DNA from: Magnaporthiopsis rhizophila
Lineage: Eukaryota > Ascomycota > Sordariomycetes > Magnaporthales > Magnaporthaceae
NCBI GenBank assembly: GCA_003049465.1
Contig: PYSS01000219.1
Coordinates: forward strand, 1 to 30,969
Length of the DNA: 30,969 bases
Direction: 5' to 3'
The notes under the pieces are model-generated. The model was not told where the DNA came from. It searched no databases and saw only the letters and a list, made by a program, of their open reading frames with translations. Below, piece after piece: positions 20,227-29,367 of the stretch (within the stretch, counting starts at the first letter, position 1; each line of letters opens with the position of its first letter). A program made the translations under genes and the position numbers.

Positions 20227-20245
20227 ATCCGTGCTGAGCACGGAT
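20227..20245. repeat. Perfect hairpin at the start of the B LTR
   Basis: ATCCGTGCT (20227-20235), central g, AGCACGGAT (20237-20245). Nine perfect pairs survive in a heavily mutated region. Confidence 0.9.
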
Positions 20246-20421
20246 TATATAACCCAAGGGATGCTCCCTAAGCCAGAACTTTTGTATATAGGGATCGTTT
20301 TGAGCCCTTTAAGGGCAAGGCCCGATTTTACCCTTTTCCTTCTTATTTTGTAAAATAATACCATTTTGGCACCCACCAAACGACCCTTTTGTGGCCTGAC
20401 CTATCGCAAATTATGCAAAGC

Positions 20422-20475
20422 ACCTATTTTGCAAAGGTTGTGCATATAACCTACCCTGTAAGGGTTGTGCATGCA
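20422..20475 (+). repeat. Two 27-bp tandem units in the B LTR
   Basis: Two units with consensus acctaccctgtaagggttg followed by tgcatgca; homologous to the four-unit array at 5640-5747. Confidence 0.88.
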
Positions 20476-20946
20476 GCCTATGCTTGCAAGCCTAGCTTAT
20501 AAGGGCCACTGCCTTACAAGTCATTTATTTTGTAAGGAGTTAGCGCCCTACAAATCACTGATTTTACAGGGGTTGCAGGCTTACAAATTACCCGCCCTTT
20601 AAATTGCTTTCGATTTAATTAAGTCAAATTTATCGGCCTAATGCGGAGATGGCTTTGGTGGCCGTGGGTCGATTTTTTGCCAGCCCTATACAAAATAATT
20701 TATCGGGAATTGGGTTAAGGCACCGGAACGCCCGCACGGTAAAATTTTGCGGTATTAATATCGGAAAGTATATAAAAGAATAAAGTTGGCAGCCCCTTAC
20801 TAAAATAACAAGCCTGTAACCATAATTTGCTTAGGGCCCTGCAGCACTAACTTTAGTACTTTGCAGGGCCCAATCCAACTGACCGTGCGCCCGCCGTCCC
20901 CGTAATTAGCGCTTCATTTCCCGTATGCACGCTATTAATTTTAATA

Positions 20947-21956
20947 AATACTATGGATTCATTAAAACCCAGACTATAATTTAAAAAGCAGTAAAGGATT
21001 ATAAAAGCTACGCTAAAAATAAGGCCAGTAAATATAAACCTTATGGATTATTTTAACCTTTACTAATACCCAATAAGCTATGGTAAAAAATTATGATGGA
21101 TTTTATAATTAAACTCCCTAAATCGAAAAAGCCCCTAATAAATATCCAATACGATAATATTTTAATAATGGTATATATATTTACCAAATACACCCTATTT
21201 TAACCCTATAAAAAATAATAGTGTTATAAAATTAGCATATATTTTTATCCGGAATATAATTGCAAAATATGGAATGCCTGATAAACTAATTACGGATTAA
21301 AATAAGCTATTTATTAGCAAATTTTGGAAAGCCTTAATAGCCAAACTTGAAACAAAATATGTATTATTAATAACTTATTATCCCAAAATAAATAAGCAAT
21401 TAAAATGAATAAACCAAATTATAAAATAATATTTATATTATTATATTAATTATAAATAAAATAATTGGTATAATTATTTTTTTTAGTTTAATTTGCTGAT
21501 AATAATTCTGTATATAAAGGCACAGGAGTTATACCATTTTTTGCAAATTACAGGTTTATGTTTATGGCATATAACAAACCTAAAGTAAAAAAAGTGCCTT
21601 AATAACGGAAATATAAATTACCGAAATAATTAAATTATATACGTATTTATAAAAAAAGCTTGAAAAATTACGGAAATATATATCCACCCAAACAAATAAA
21701 AAAAAGCTTAAGGAACCAACCTTTAAAAAGGGGGATAATATTTATCTTTTACAGTGCAATATCAAAATAAAACGGCCAAGTAATAAGCTGGATTATAAAA
21801 AATTTGGACCATTTAGGGTTAAAAAATAATTTCGGCAATTAATTATGAATTTTAATTATTGCCAATTATAAAAGTTTATTTTATTTTTTATAGTTCCCTA
21901 TTAAAGCCGGTATTACCTAATTTCAAAATCACGAAATTAAGAAAAATTAACCCAAA
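20947..21956 (+). pseudogene. A0 integrase fragment, between the B and A1 insertions
   Basis: Aligns by eye along its whole length with A1 integrase at about 26871-27885. Core motifs: MMDFIIKLP with the first catalytic Asp intact (21099-21101), ITD*NKLF with the second Asp intact (21295-21297), and the position of the Glu near 21392 reading Lys. The C-terminal block YLLQCNIKIKRPSNKLDYKK (about 21745-21800; first two residues approximate) is well preserved. The left end is the B LTR, the right end A1. A0 is therefore older than both. It is less worn at the catalytic sites than A1. Confidence 0.88.
21952..21956 (+). repeat. Target site duplication of A1, left copy
   Basis: ccaaa directly before the 5' LTR; the right copy at 29368-29372 is ccaga. 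A1's own uninterrupted equivalent of the target (near 27882) reads ccaaattaaaaatgg. Confidence 0.88.
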
Positions 21957-22404
21957 TGTTACGACCGCGCTACGCCCGGGGAAACAGGAGGGCTGGGGCT
22001 AACGCCCAGTGCTGCGCCTTAACCCCGCGGTGGGGTAGCACGGTAGGTCACATAACTACAGGAAGGATCTTTGGATTTATTAGCAAGAATAACAGATCCA
22101 CAAATCCAAAAAAAAATCTTTGGATTTATTGGCAAAAATAACAGATCCATAAATCCACGGAATTTTAGTAAAAAAGCATCCAATTATAAAAAGAATGGGC
22201 TTCCCAGGTACTAAGGTAATTTTAACTGAGGCCTTGGTATTAATTAACCTAAACTAGCTCCAAAGCATCCCTTTAGGCAAATAATAACAGATAATGTTTT
22301 TACCAACCCCAAATCTTATTGCAAAGCAACCTTGCAATATTAATACTGCTTAACACCGCCTTTAAATATCCTACCCTAAAAATAAAAGGTTTATGATTGT
22401 AATA
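21957..22404 (+). repeat. 5' LTR of A1 (448 bp)
   Basis: TGTTACG...TGTAATA (last C of TGTAACA mutated). The start matches three other A LTRs in the window. Holds two palindromic modules (22071-22157). The first 130 bases keep C and G where the 3' LTR has T and A; the last 130 show the reverse. Bases after the LTR (ttttgactgattctg) have no TGG for a standard tRNA primer site. Confidence 0.93.
22071..22157. repeat. Two palindromic modules in the A1 5' LTR
   Basis: Modules at 22071-22108 and 22120-22157: GGATTTATTA-gcaagaa-TAACAGATCC and GGATTTATTG-gcaaaaa-TAACAGATCC, with outer arms tTGG/CCAa. The equivalent 3' LTR modules are at 29034-29119. Confidence 0.88.
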
Positions 22405-22429
22405 TTTTGACTGATTCTGTTCAGCATTT

Positions 22430-23480
22430 ACCGGAGGTATAAGCAATAAATAATTATATCGATCGCAGCTAAAAAAATCGAAATTATTATTATCGATAAT
22501 AAAAATTACGATAATTTTGCCATTATTTTGAAAATTTTTATCGAAAAATTCGAAAAATTTAAAAAATAGCCCAAAATTATTCCTATTTATAAATTCCCCA
22601 TCCCGGATAAATATAATAAGAAGGAAAACAAATTTAAAATTTTCCTTACGAAATGCAAAAATTATTTTAAATTTTACTAGGATAATTTTCAAACCGATTA
22701 CTAGAAAATGGCTTATACTGCTATTTGCTTGAATAGTAAAATTAAGGATTGGTTCGAGCCTATATAGGCCGATTATTTTAAAAAAAACAACAAATTAAGC
22801 AAATTTACCAAACTAATATTTGCGGATTTCGATAAGTTCGGCGAAAAAATTGCCAAAATTTTCGGGCAGGTGGATAAAAAACAAATGGCCGAAAAAAAGT
22901 TATTTTAGCTGCGCCAAAAAGGACCAATATTCACCTATACCGCCAAATTCCAGCAATTTATTAATAAATTTAACTGGACGGAAAATACCAAAATATTTCA
23001 ATTTTATCAAAAATTAAGGGATAATATTAAAAGTAAATTAGCTAAAAAAAAGGCCCAAGGATTTTGTTAATTATATTATTAAAAATATTTATATTAGCAA
23101 TTAATTATATAAACGATACCTGGAAAAAAAGGTTTAATAATTCCAATTAATGCAATAAAATAATAAGGCAAACCAAAAAAAAGCCAAATAATAATAATTT
23201 GTTACGTATAAAATACATTTGGAATTTATGGATTTATTTGCAAGGGCTATATACCCTTAATAGCAAAAAAAATAGCACAAAAAACAGAAGCATATCAAAT
23301 AGCAAAATGCCAAAAATAAAGGATATTTTAAATACGGATAATAAGGATATATTAAAAAGGATTACCCTTAAAAGCAGTTTGCAATTATCCGATATACAAA
23401 CCAAAAAAAGCCTTATATTCAAAAATTTTATTTAGCTAAGTTTATTATTTTAACAACGGGTGCCTTATATATAAATCAGA
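22430..23480 (+). pseudogene. A1 Gag, decayed
   Basis: A mostly continuous frame from about 22594 reads IPDKYNKKENKFKIFLTKCK, MAYTAICLNSKIKDWFEPI (to about 22761), then KIAKIFGQVDKKQMAEKK and KFQQFINKFNWTENTKIFQF. This is the Ty3/gypsy capsid pattern (F...Y...A..WFE......F..F...F.....A...L..L.Q.GS...Y...FQ......W). About 23100-23130 LYKRYLEKK matches the R-L-x-E-R segment at the end of the domain. No CCHC knuckle was found. Stops are at former Gln codons. It would form the particle. Confidence 0.87.
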
Positions 23481-25120
23481 TAAGAATAGGTTAGGTTGGT
23501 ATTTTTAGCAACAATTAACCGCTACCCAACAAATCGGCAAATTGAATAAAGTACTTATAATATCCGAACTTAAAAAATTAAAAAAGCAAAAAATGTTAAA
23601 AACCACCGATATATTTATTAATAATAATACTAAAGTTTTACAAAAAAACGGCGGGCTATCCAGCAAGCCCTAGCAATATTTAAGGATTTATTAACGCAAA
23701 AAAAAAATATCGGATATTTCGGTCGGAAATAAAAAAAAAACCTTAATAATAAGCCATTTGGATAAATATACCTAACCAAAAGGCCGGAAATCGAGGATTT
23801 CAAACTAGGCAGGTTTTGGGGATTTGCAAAAAAAAATCCCAAAAAGTATAAAAAGCAAAGCACAAAAATAATAAACAAAAGAAAAACGTATGCCACGCTT
23901 AATAATAAAGGTAAAATATTCCACCAAAAAGTTTACACTTATACCCATAAAATACCGGTATATTTATTATTCGAAATATAGCCCAATAATCCGGAAAAAT
24001 CTGGAAATTGCAAATTATACTGCAAAATGCCCGCAATAAAAAATAATAATAAGCGTTTAAATTAGGGCCGAAATAATTAAATTATTATTTTTTACGGAAA
24101 AAATATATACCAAGCACAGTATTAAAAAAACGATCCATTTTTATACCAGCAAAATTATATAATTAATAAAGATTATAAAAATGTGGCGGTGGATAGCCCG
24201 GGGCACGCAGGGATTTTTTGGGCAAAATATTTATATTATACTTATAATAATTATTTGCCTAAAAAGTTAAAAAATAATTAATTTCCTGTAAAAAACGGCA
24301 AAAAATTCCAAAACCTGCCAAAACAGGAATAGCAGCTGCCAAAATAGCAAATCGTATCACGAAACTGTATCAAAAAATAATAATATTTGCCCCAGTACCT
24401 TATTATTTTATAATATATATAGCAGGGTTATTGTTATATTATATTTATAAAAAGCCAAAATATAAATGCTATACCGAAAAAAAAGCCAGAAATTAATAAA
24501 CAGGACAGTTTTATCCCAATTATTAGTATAAGCTAAAAAATTAAAATATCCTACCAAAATAAGGGCTTGGTATAAACAAAAAAAATAAATCAAAAAAATC
24601 CTAATAAAAATTATAGCAAATTATTTATTTTATATCAGGAAAATAATTAAATAGCAAAAATAATAATTAATAATAATAATCGATTGCAAATTTAACAAAA
24701 ATTATATTATATTAAAAACGGTAATAAAGTAAGGTATACCAATATATCGAAAATAATAGCCATACAGTTTTGAAACCGTGGAAAAAAAACCAATTATTTA
24801 TAATAGTAAAATAATTGATTCGGAAATAAATCGATTCAGGTTCGAAATTTCGGGGAAAATTTGCAAGGTTACCCTGGATATTATAAATATAAAAGAAAAA
24901 AAATTTAATTTTAAATCTTCCCTGGTTTAAAAAATTTAATCCCCTAATAAATTGGGTTTCGAAAAAAATTTAATGGAGGAAATTATTATCGGAAAACAAA
25001 AAAGCCTAATAATTATAGGCCCCGAACTATAAAAAATAAAAGCCAAACAGGGTTATTATAATAATAGCAAAATTTGGCAATTAACCCTAACAAATTATAC
25101 CGATAAATTTGTATTTATTA
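23481..25120 (+). pseudogene. A1 Gag C-terminus / protease region, poorly resolved
   Basis: At about 24180-24290 SPGHAGIFWAKYLYYTYNNY matches the His-x4-Trp-x2-Cys-x4-Cys-x2-His pattern seen in fungal gypsy elements between Gag and Pol, with both Cys now Tyr and the last His lost. In A-minus the same site keeps both Cys. The protease active-site triad was not located; it should lie between about 24650 and 25050, where a frame with KIIDSEINRFRFEISG-like residues occurs (about 24810). The short open frames here on the minus strand are shadows. Confidence 0.5.
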
Positions 25121-26045
25121 GGCAATATTAGCCTTAATAGCAAAAAATCCTAAAAATAAAAAATAAGTTATAAAAAAAATATAACCAAAATTATAACCTA
25201 AAAAAAGGTATAACCAAAAATAATAACCAAAAAATGGAAATAATAAAAAATTTTAACCAAAATTATAATTAGCTTAATAAATAAATATATTAATACCTAA
25301 AAAATGGTTTTGAAAAATACCATCGATATTAAAGGCTATTCCAAAAAAGTTTAAAAATAAGGTTTTTGGAATATAAACCGTTTAATTACAAAATTAAGCT
25401 TAAACCAAAAATATAATTTAATTACCAAAAATTGTACCGGTTAAACCCCAAATAGCAAAAGTTATTACAAAAATAATTTGCGAAAAACCTGGAACAAAGC
25501 ATTATCCAATTTTTGGATTTTTTTATAGGATATAAAATATTATTTATCTTTAAAAAAAATGGAAAAAAACGGATATATATCGATTATTATTTGCTAAATA
25601 AGGCTATAATAAAGGATCGATATTTTTTACCTTTTATTAATAAATTACAAAATAAGCTTAACAAAGCTAAATAATTTACAGTTTTAAATTTACGCAAAAT
25701 ATATAGCCTATTAAAGATTAAAAAAAGCAACAAATGGAAAACTGCCTTTCGAATCCGGCTAAAAATATATAAATTATTAATAATAATTTTTAAATTTATT
25801 AATATACCAGTTATATTTTAATAAATAATTAATTATATATTACAAAAATATTTGGATATTTATATATTTATTTACCTAAATAATATTTTAATTTTTTCAA
25901 AAATACTGGAAAAATATAAAAAATATATATATAAAATTTTACGGAAATTACAAAATATAAAGCTTTTAATTAAGCCCGAAAAATATGCGTGGCATATACA
26001 GGAAATGGTTTTTTTAAAATATATAATTATGCCGGGTTAAGTGCG
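25120..26045 (+). pseudogene. A1 reverse transcriptase, decayed (YLNN at active site)
   Basis: From about 25130 a linker in which most Gln codons are TAA precedes RT. YKILFIFKKNGKKRIYIDYY (about 25531-25590) is RT block 1; IIKDRYFLPFINKLQNKL (about 25609-25662) matches ITIKDRYPLPLIxELxDRL. At 25852-26040 a 62-codon open frame contains the active site: YLNNILIFS at 25873-25899, both Asp of YLDD now Asn, then KLLIKPEKYAWHIQEMVFL, matching KPEKCxWHxxEVxFLG. RT activity is certainly lost. Confidence 0.92.
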
Positions 26046-26099
26046 GATAAAACCAAAATAAATACAGGTAATAAAAAAATAGCCCAAACCGATTAATAT

Positions 26100-26640
26100 T
26101 AAAAAGTACAAAATTTTTTGGGTTTTTTGAACTTTTATTAATAATTTATCCGAAATTTTAGCAAAATGGCGCTTTTATTTACAAATTTTACCAAAAATAA
26201 CCATTAATTTTATTGGGGGATATAAAAATAAAAAATATTTAATTTGCTAAAAAAAACCGTAATATAAAAATTTATATTAATTTTACCAAATTTAAATAAA
26301 TTTTTCAAGGTTAAAATTAATGCATTAAATTTTGCGATTAAAGCCCAATTTAATTAACAAAATAATAATAAAAAGCTGCATTTTTGTACTTTTTATTATA
26401 TAAATTTAATAAACCAGAATTAAATTATCCGATTTATAATAAAAAATTTATAATTATTATTCGAGCATTGGAAAAATGAAAAATATATTTATGCTAAACA
26501 AATTACCAAATTATAATCCATATAAATTATAAAAACCTGGCATATTTTACCACCTGCTAAATATTAAACAAATAATAAATCCGGTAAAATTAATTTTTTT
26601 AGGATTATAATTTTAGGATTAAGTATAAAAAAGGATCGGA
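26100..26640 (+). pseudogene. A1 RNase H domain, decayed
   Basis: After the RT-RNase H tether (KYKIFWVF*TFINNLSEILA, about 26102-26160; F-L-G-F-x-N-F-Y-R-x-F) the domain reads KPELNYPIYNKKFIIIIRAL (about 26411-26470), matching KxxPxELNYxIxDKELLAIVxAL with the DKE motif changed to NKK. Then EK*KIYL matches the W..YLEG site with Trp as a stop. Confidence 0.82.
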
Positions 26641-27870
26641 AAACAGATAAATAAATGCTTTAAGCCGCTAACCGGATTATAAAAACAAAATACCGCTAAA
26701 AATGCACATAATTTTAGCACAAAAACTAAACAAATTTTTAATCCTAATATAATAAATGCTAGCAAAAATTACGCTTTAAAAAAAATAAATCCTTAAAAAA
26801 ATCCAATAAATTTATAGTTAAATGGTTTATAAATACCAAAAAATAACCAAAATTTGGAAAAAATTACGATAATATTATGGGTTTATCAAAACCCGGGTTA
26901 CAGTTCAGAAAATAATTAAAAATTGCAAAAATTGCGCCAAAAATAAGGCTAATAAGCATAAACCTTATAAGTTATTTTAACCTTTACCAATATTTAGCTA
27001 GGTATAGCAAAAAATCACGATAAATTTTGTAATTAAGCTTTTTAAATCCAAAAAACCCTTAATAAATATCCAGTATAATAATATTTTAATAATGGTAAAT
27101 AAGCTTACCAAATATGCCTTATTTTTATTTTATAAAAAAAATAGCAATATTATAAAACTGGTATACATTTTTATCAGAAATATAATTTTAAAGCATAAAA
27201 TGCCCAATAAACTAATCACGGATCAAAATAAACTATTTATAAGCAAATTTTAAAAGGCCCTAACGGCTAAATTTGGAGCAAAATATGCATTATTAATAAT
27301 TTATTATCCCAAAATAAATAAACAAACAAAACAAATAAATCAAATTATAAAATAATATTTATATTATTATATTAATTATAAACAAACTAATTAGGTATAA
27401 TTATTTTTTTATAACCCAGTTTGCTTATAATAATTCGGTATATAAAAGTATAAAAATTACCCCGTTTTTTGCAAATTATAAATTTATACCTATAATATAT
27501 AAAAAATCCAAAACAAAAAAAAGTGCTCCAGTAACAAAAATACAAATTACCAAAATAACCAAATTATACAAACATTTGCAAAAAAAGCTCGAAAAGTTTT
27601 CAAAATATATATCCACCCAAATAAATAAAAAAAAGCTTAAAAAACCAACCTTTAAAAAAAAAATAACATTTATCTTTTGCATTATAATATTAAAATAAAA
27701 CGGCCAAATAATAAATTGAATTATAAAAAATTCGAACCGTTCAGGGTTAGGAAAATAATTTTACCAGTTAATTATAAATTTTAATTATTACCAACCATAA
27801 AAATTTATTTTATTTTTTACATTTTTTTTATTAAAATAAGCATTACCTGGTTCGGAAAGCATAAAATTAA
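26640..27870 (+). pseudogene. A1 integrase, decayed (N-D-K catalytic triad)
   Basis: The HHCC finger ends with KNCKNCAKNKA (about 26921-26953), both Cys intact. Core: TINFVIKLF (27017-27043) has Asn for the first Asp (codon 27023-27025); LITDQNKLF keeps the second Asp (27221-27223); PKINKQTKQINQ has Lys for the Glu (27329-27331). The last two codons are 36 apart, the DD35E spacing. The C-terminal domain reads YLLHYNIKIKRPNNKLNYKK (about 27669-27728), then KKFEPFRVRKIILPVNYKF. Integrase would insert cDNA; two of three metal-binding residues are gone. Confidence 0.9.
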
Positions 27871-27889
27871 TAAAAATTGATCCAAATTA

Positions 27890-28055
27890 AAAATGGAAAA
27901 TCGAAAAAATCCTTAATAATAAAATATATTATTACAAACAGTAATAATTGGTTAAATAAGCAGGATATAAATATAAATATAATATATAAAAAAAAAACGA
28001 ACTTTAAAAATTGCCAAAAAATTTTACAAAAATATTAGCAAAAATAATTATAAAA
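27890..28055 (+). pseudogene. A1 chromodomain, decayed
   Basis: Translation from 27895 gives KIEKILNNKIYYYKQ**LVK*AGYKYKYN followed by a stop at the Trp of TWEP, then KNELKKLPKNF-like residues. It fits xVExILDxxxxxxxxxYLVKWxGYxxxxNTWEP of integrase-linked chromodomains. A second copy of the same region is at 29373-29530 in A0. This marks the element as a chromovirus. Confidence 0.85.
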
Positions 28056-28903
28056 AGGTTAATAAAAAAAAAAGCGCGCTAAACAAGCAAAAAAGCGTGA
28101 ATTTTTCCGCTTATTTAATTAGGTTATACTAAAAATTAAACCCAAAACTTTTCGATAAAAATCCAAATATATTACTATTATGCTATACAATTTAAAAAAA
28201 TTATTAAAAACCTAACAAATTTATTAGGTTAAAAAAGGGCAAAAAGGTTAAAATTAAAATTAACCCCAAACCTGCCCCAATTAAAGGATAAAAAAGCAAA
28301 ATCAGGAGCAAACAAATTAAAAAAAGCGGCAGGGGTACCCGTTTACGCAATTTTTTTCCGCTTAATACATTTCAATTTTTTTATACTGTTAATTTCACAA
28401 AATAAAGCACAAAATTTTCTTTTTAGCCAAAAATCTTTTTATTTTTAAAAAAACTTAAACCGATTATAAAAAGCGCAATGCTTTTTTTTTACCCGATCGT
28501 TAAAAATTTAACGCTTTTTTTTAATAACCCTAACCTTGGCCTTTATTTATTAATATTAATAGCTTATGGTACGGAATTGTGCCAAGGAAAATTCAAAAAT
28601 GTTGCATCCAAAACAGTTAATACAAAAATATTTTATATAACAAAACGAGTTTTAGGGAGCAGCAAAATATTTTTCCTGTTTAAAAATCTCGTAATAATAA
28701 AAACAAAAAAGTATCGTAATAAAAAATGCAAAAACCAAAGCAAGCAGGTTTTTGCGCTGAAGGATTTTTTTCGCAAAGGGGTATTTTTGTACCCGACCAA
28801 ATATTTTATCAGGGCCAGGATGGGTAAAAAAAAAAAAAAAAAAAACTTACCAACTGATAAAAAGGGAAAAAGGGGTGTAATTATGGCCAAAAGGATTTGG
28901 CCT
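28056..28903 (+). pseudogene. 3' region of A1 with a 142-codon open frame
   Basis: Between chromodomain and 3' LTR lie about 860 bases. The frame 28478-28906 is the longest in the window and, unlike pol, has no stop. It reads YGTELCQGKFKNVASKTVNT, then RVLGSSKIFFLFKNLVIIKT and KYRNKKCKNQSKQVFALKDF; I recognise no domain. The A0 copy (29940-30360) aligns in the same frame (KYRNKK, NQSKQ, FLYPT) but has several stops. A minus-strand frame (28890-28633) is also open. It may be an extra element frame, an antisense frame, or chance from few RIP-sensitive codons. Confidence refers to position as element 3' region. Confidence 0.5.
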
Positions 28904-28919
28904 TAAAAAGGGAACCTGG
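28904..28919 (+). promoter_or_regulatory. Polypurine tract of A1
   Basis: aaaaagggaacctgg just before the 3' LTR. The A0 equivalent is aaaagaggggatctgg (about 30378-30393). Confidence 0.65.
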
Positions 28920-29367
28920 TGTTACGATCGCGCTACGCCCGGGAAAATAAAAGGGCTGGGGCTAACGCCCAATGCTGCGCCTTAACCCCGCAATGGGGTA
29001 GCATGGTAAATTATATAACCATAAAAAGAATTTTTGGATTTGTTAGCAAAAATAACAGATCCATAAATCCAAAAAAGGATTTTTGGATTTGTTAGCAAAA
29101 ATAATAGATTTACAAATCTACGAAACTTTAGTAAAGAAATATCCAATTATAAAAAGGATGGGTTTCCCAGGTATTAAGGTAATTTTAACTGAGGCCTCGG
29201 TATTAATTAACCTAAGTTAGCTCCAAAATATTCCTTTGGGCAAGCAATAACAGATAACGTTCTTACCAACCCCAGACCTTATTGCAAGGCGACTTTGTAA
29301 TACCAGTACTGTTTAACACCGCCCCTAGGTGCCCTACCCTAGAAGCAGAAGGCCTGTGATTGTAACA
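28920..29367 (+). repeat. 3' LTR of A1 (448 bp)
   Basis: TGTTACG...TGTAACA, same length as the 5' LTR. Palindromic modules at 29034-29071 and 29082-29119: GGATTTGTTA-gcaaaaa-TAACAGATCC and GGATTTGTTA-gcaaaaa-TAATAGATTT. The left part is more AT-mutated than its 5' LTR equivalent, the right part less. Confidence 0.93.

Larger units (their letters stand above)
15240..20946 (+). mobile_element. B: Ty3/gypsy chromovirus lacking its 5' half
   Basis: Domain order RT (15480-16320), RNase H (16330-16990), integrase (17000-17620, C-terminal part to 18170), chromodomain (about 18300-18520), long 3' region, purine tract, 3' LTR (20219-20946). RT before integrase plus a chromodomain puts it among the chromoviruses. 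The RT sequence differs from A, so it is a separate family. No Gag, protease or 5' LTR is present on its left, where copia-2 RT is found instead. On the right, the LTR end at 20946 is joined to A0 integrase DNA, showing B inserted into A0. Confidence 0.82.
20219..20946 (+). repeat. 3' LTR of B (728 bp)
   Basis: Starts TATTACGG (TGTTACGG before mutation is likely) and ends TTTTAATA (TTTTAACA in B'). The start has a perfect hairpin, the middle two 27-bp units (20422-20448, 20449-20475) and the right half matches B' at 5640-6218. The flank after 20946 (aatactatggattcattaaa) aligns with A1 at about 26871 (aatattatgggtttatcaaa), which fixes the LTR end and shows that B sits in A0. Confidence 0.88.
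21957..29367 (+). mobile_element. A1: complete but inactivated Ty3/gypsy chromovirus, 7411 bp
   Basis: Two 448-bp LTRs in direct orientation, a 5-bp target duplication, and gag, protease region, RT, RNase H, integrase and chromodomain in the standard order. The LTRs are the same length and differ only by transitions as far as I could align them, so they date from one insertion followed by C:G to T:A decay. The host site is the region between integrase C-terminus and chromodomain of A0, a relative. Every coding domain has stops. Confidence 0.93.

Noticed and set aside
21956..22141. 61-codon plus frame with Arg/Ala-rich start
   Set aside because: Lies wholly within the A1 5' LTR; composition comes from the GC-richer LTR start.
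23199..23435. 78-codon plus frame as an independent small gene
   Set aside because: It continues the Gag C-terminal region of A1 and has no own start signal or motif.
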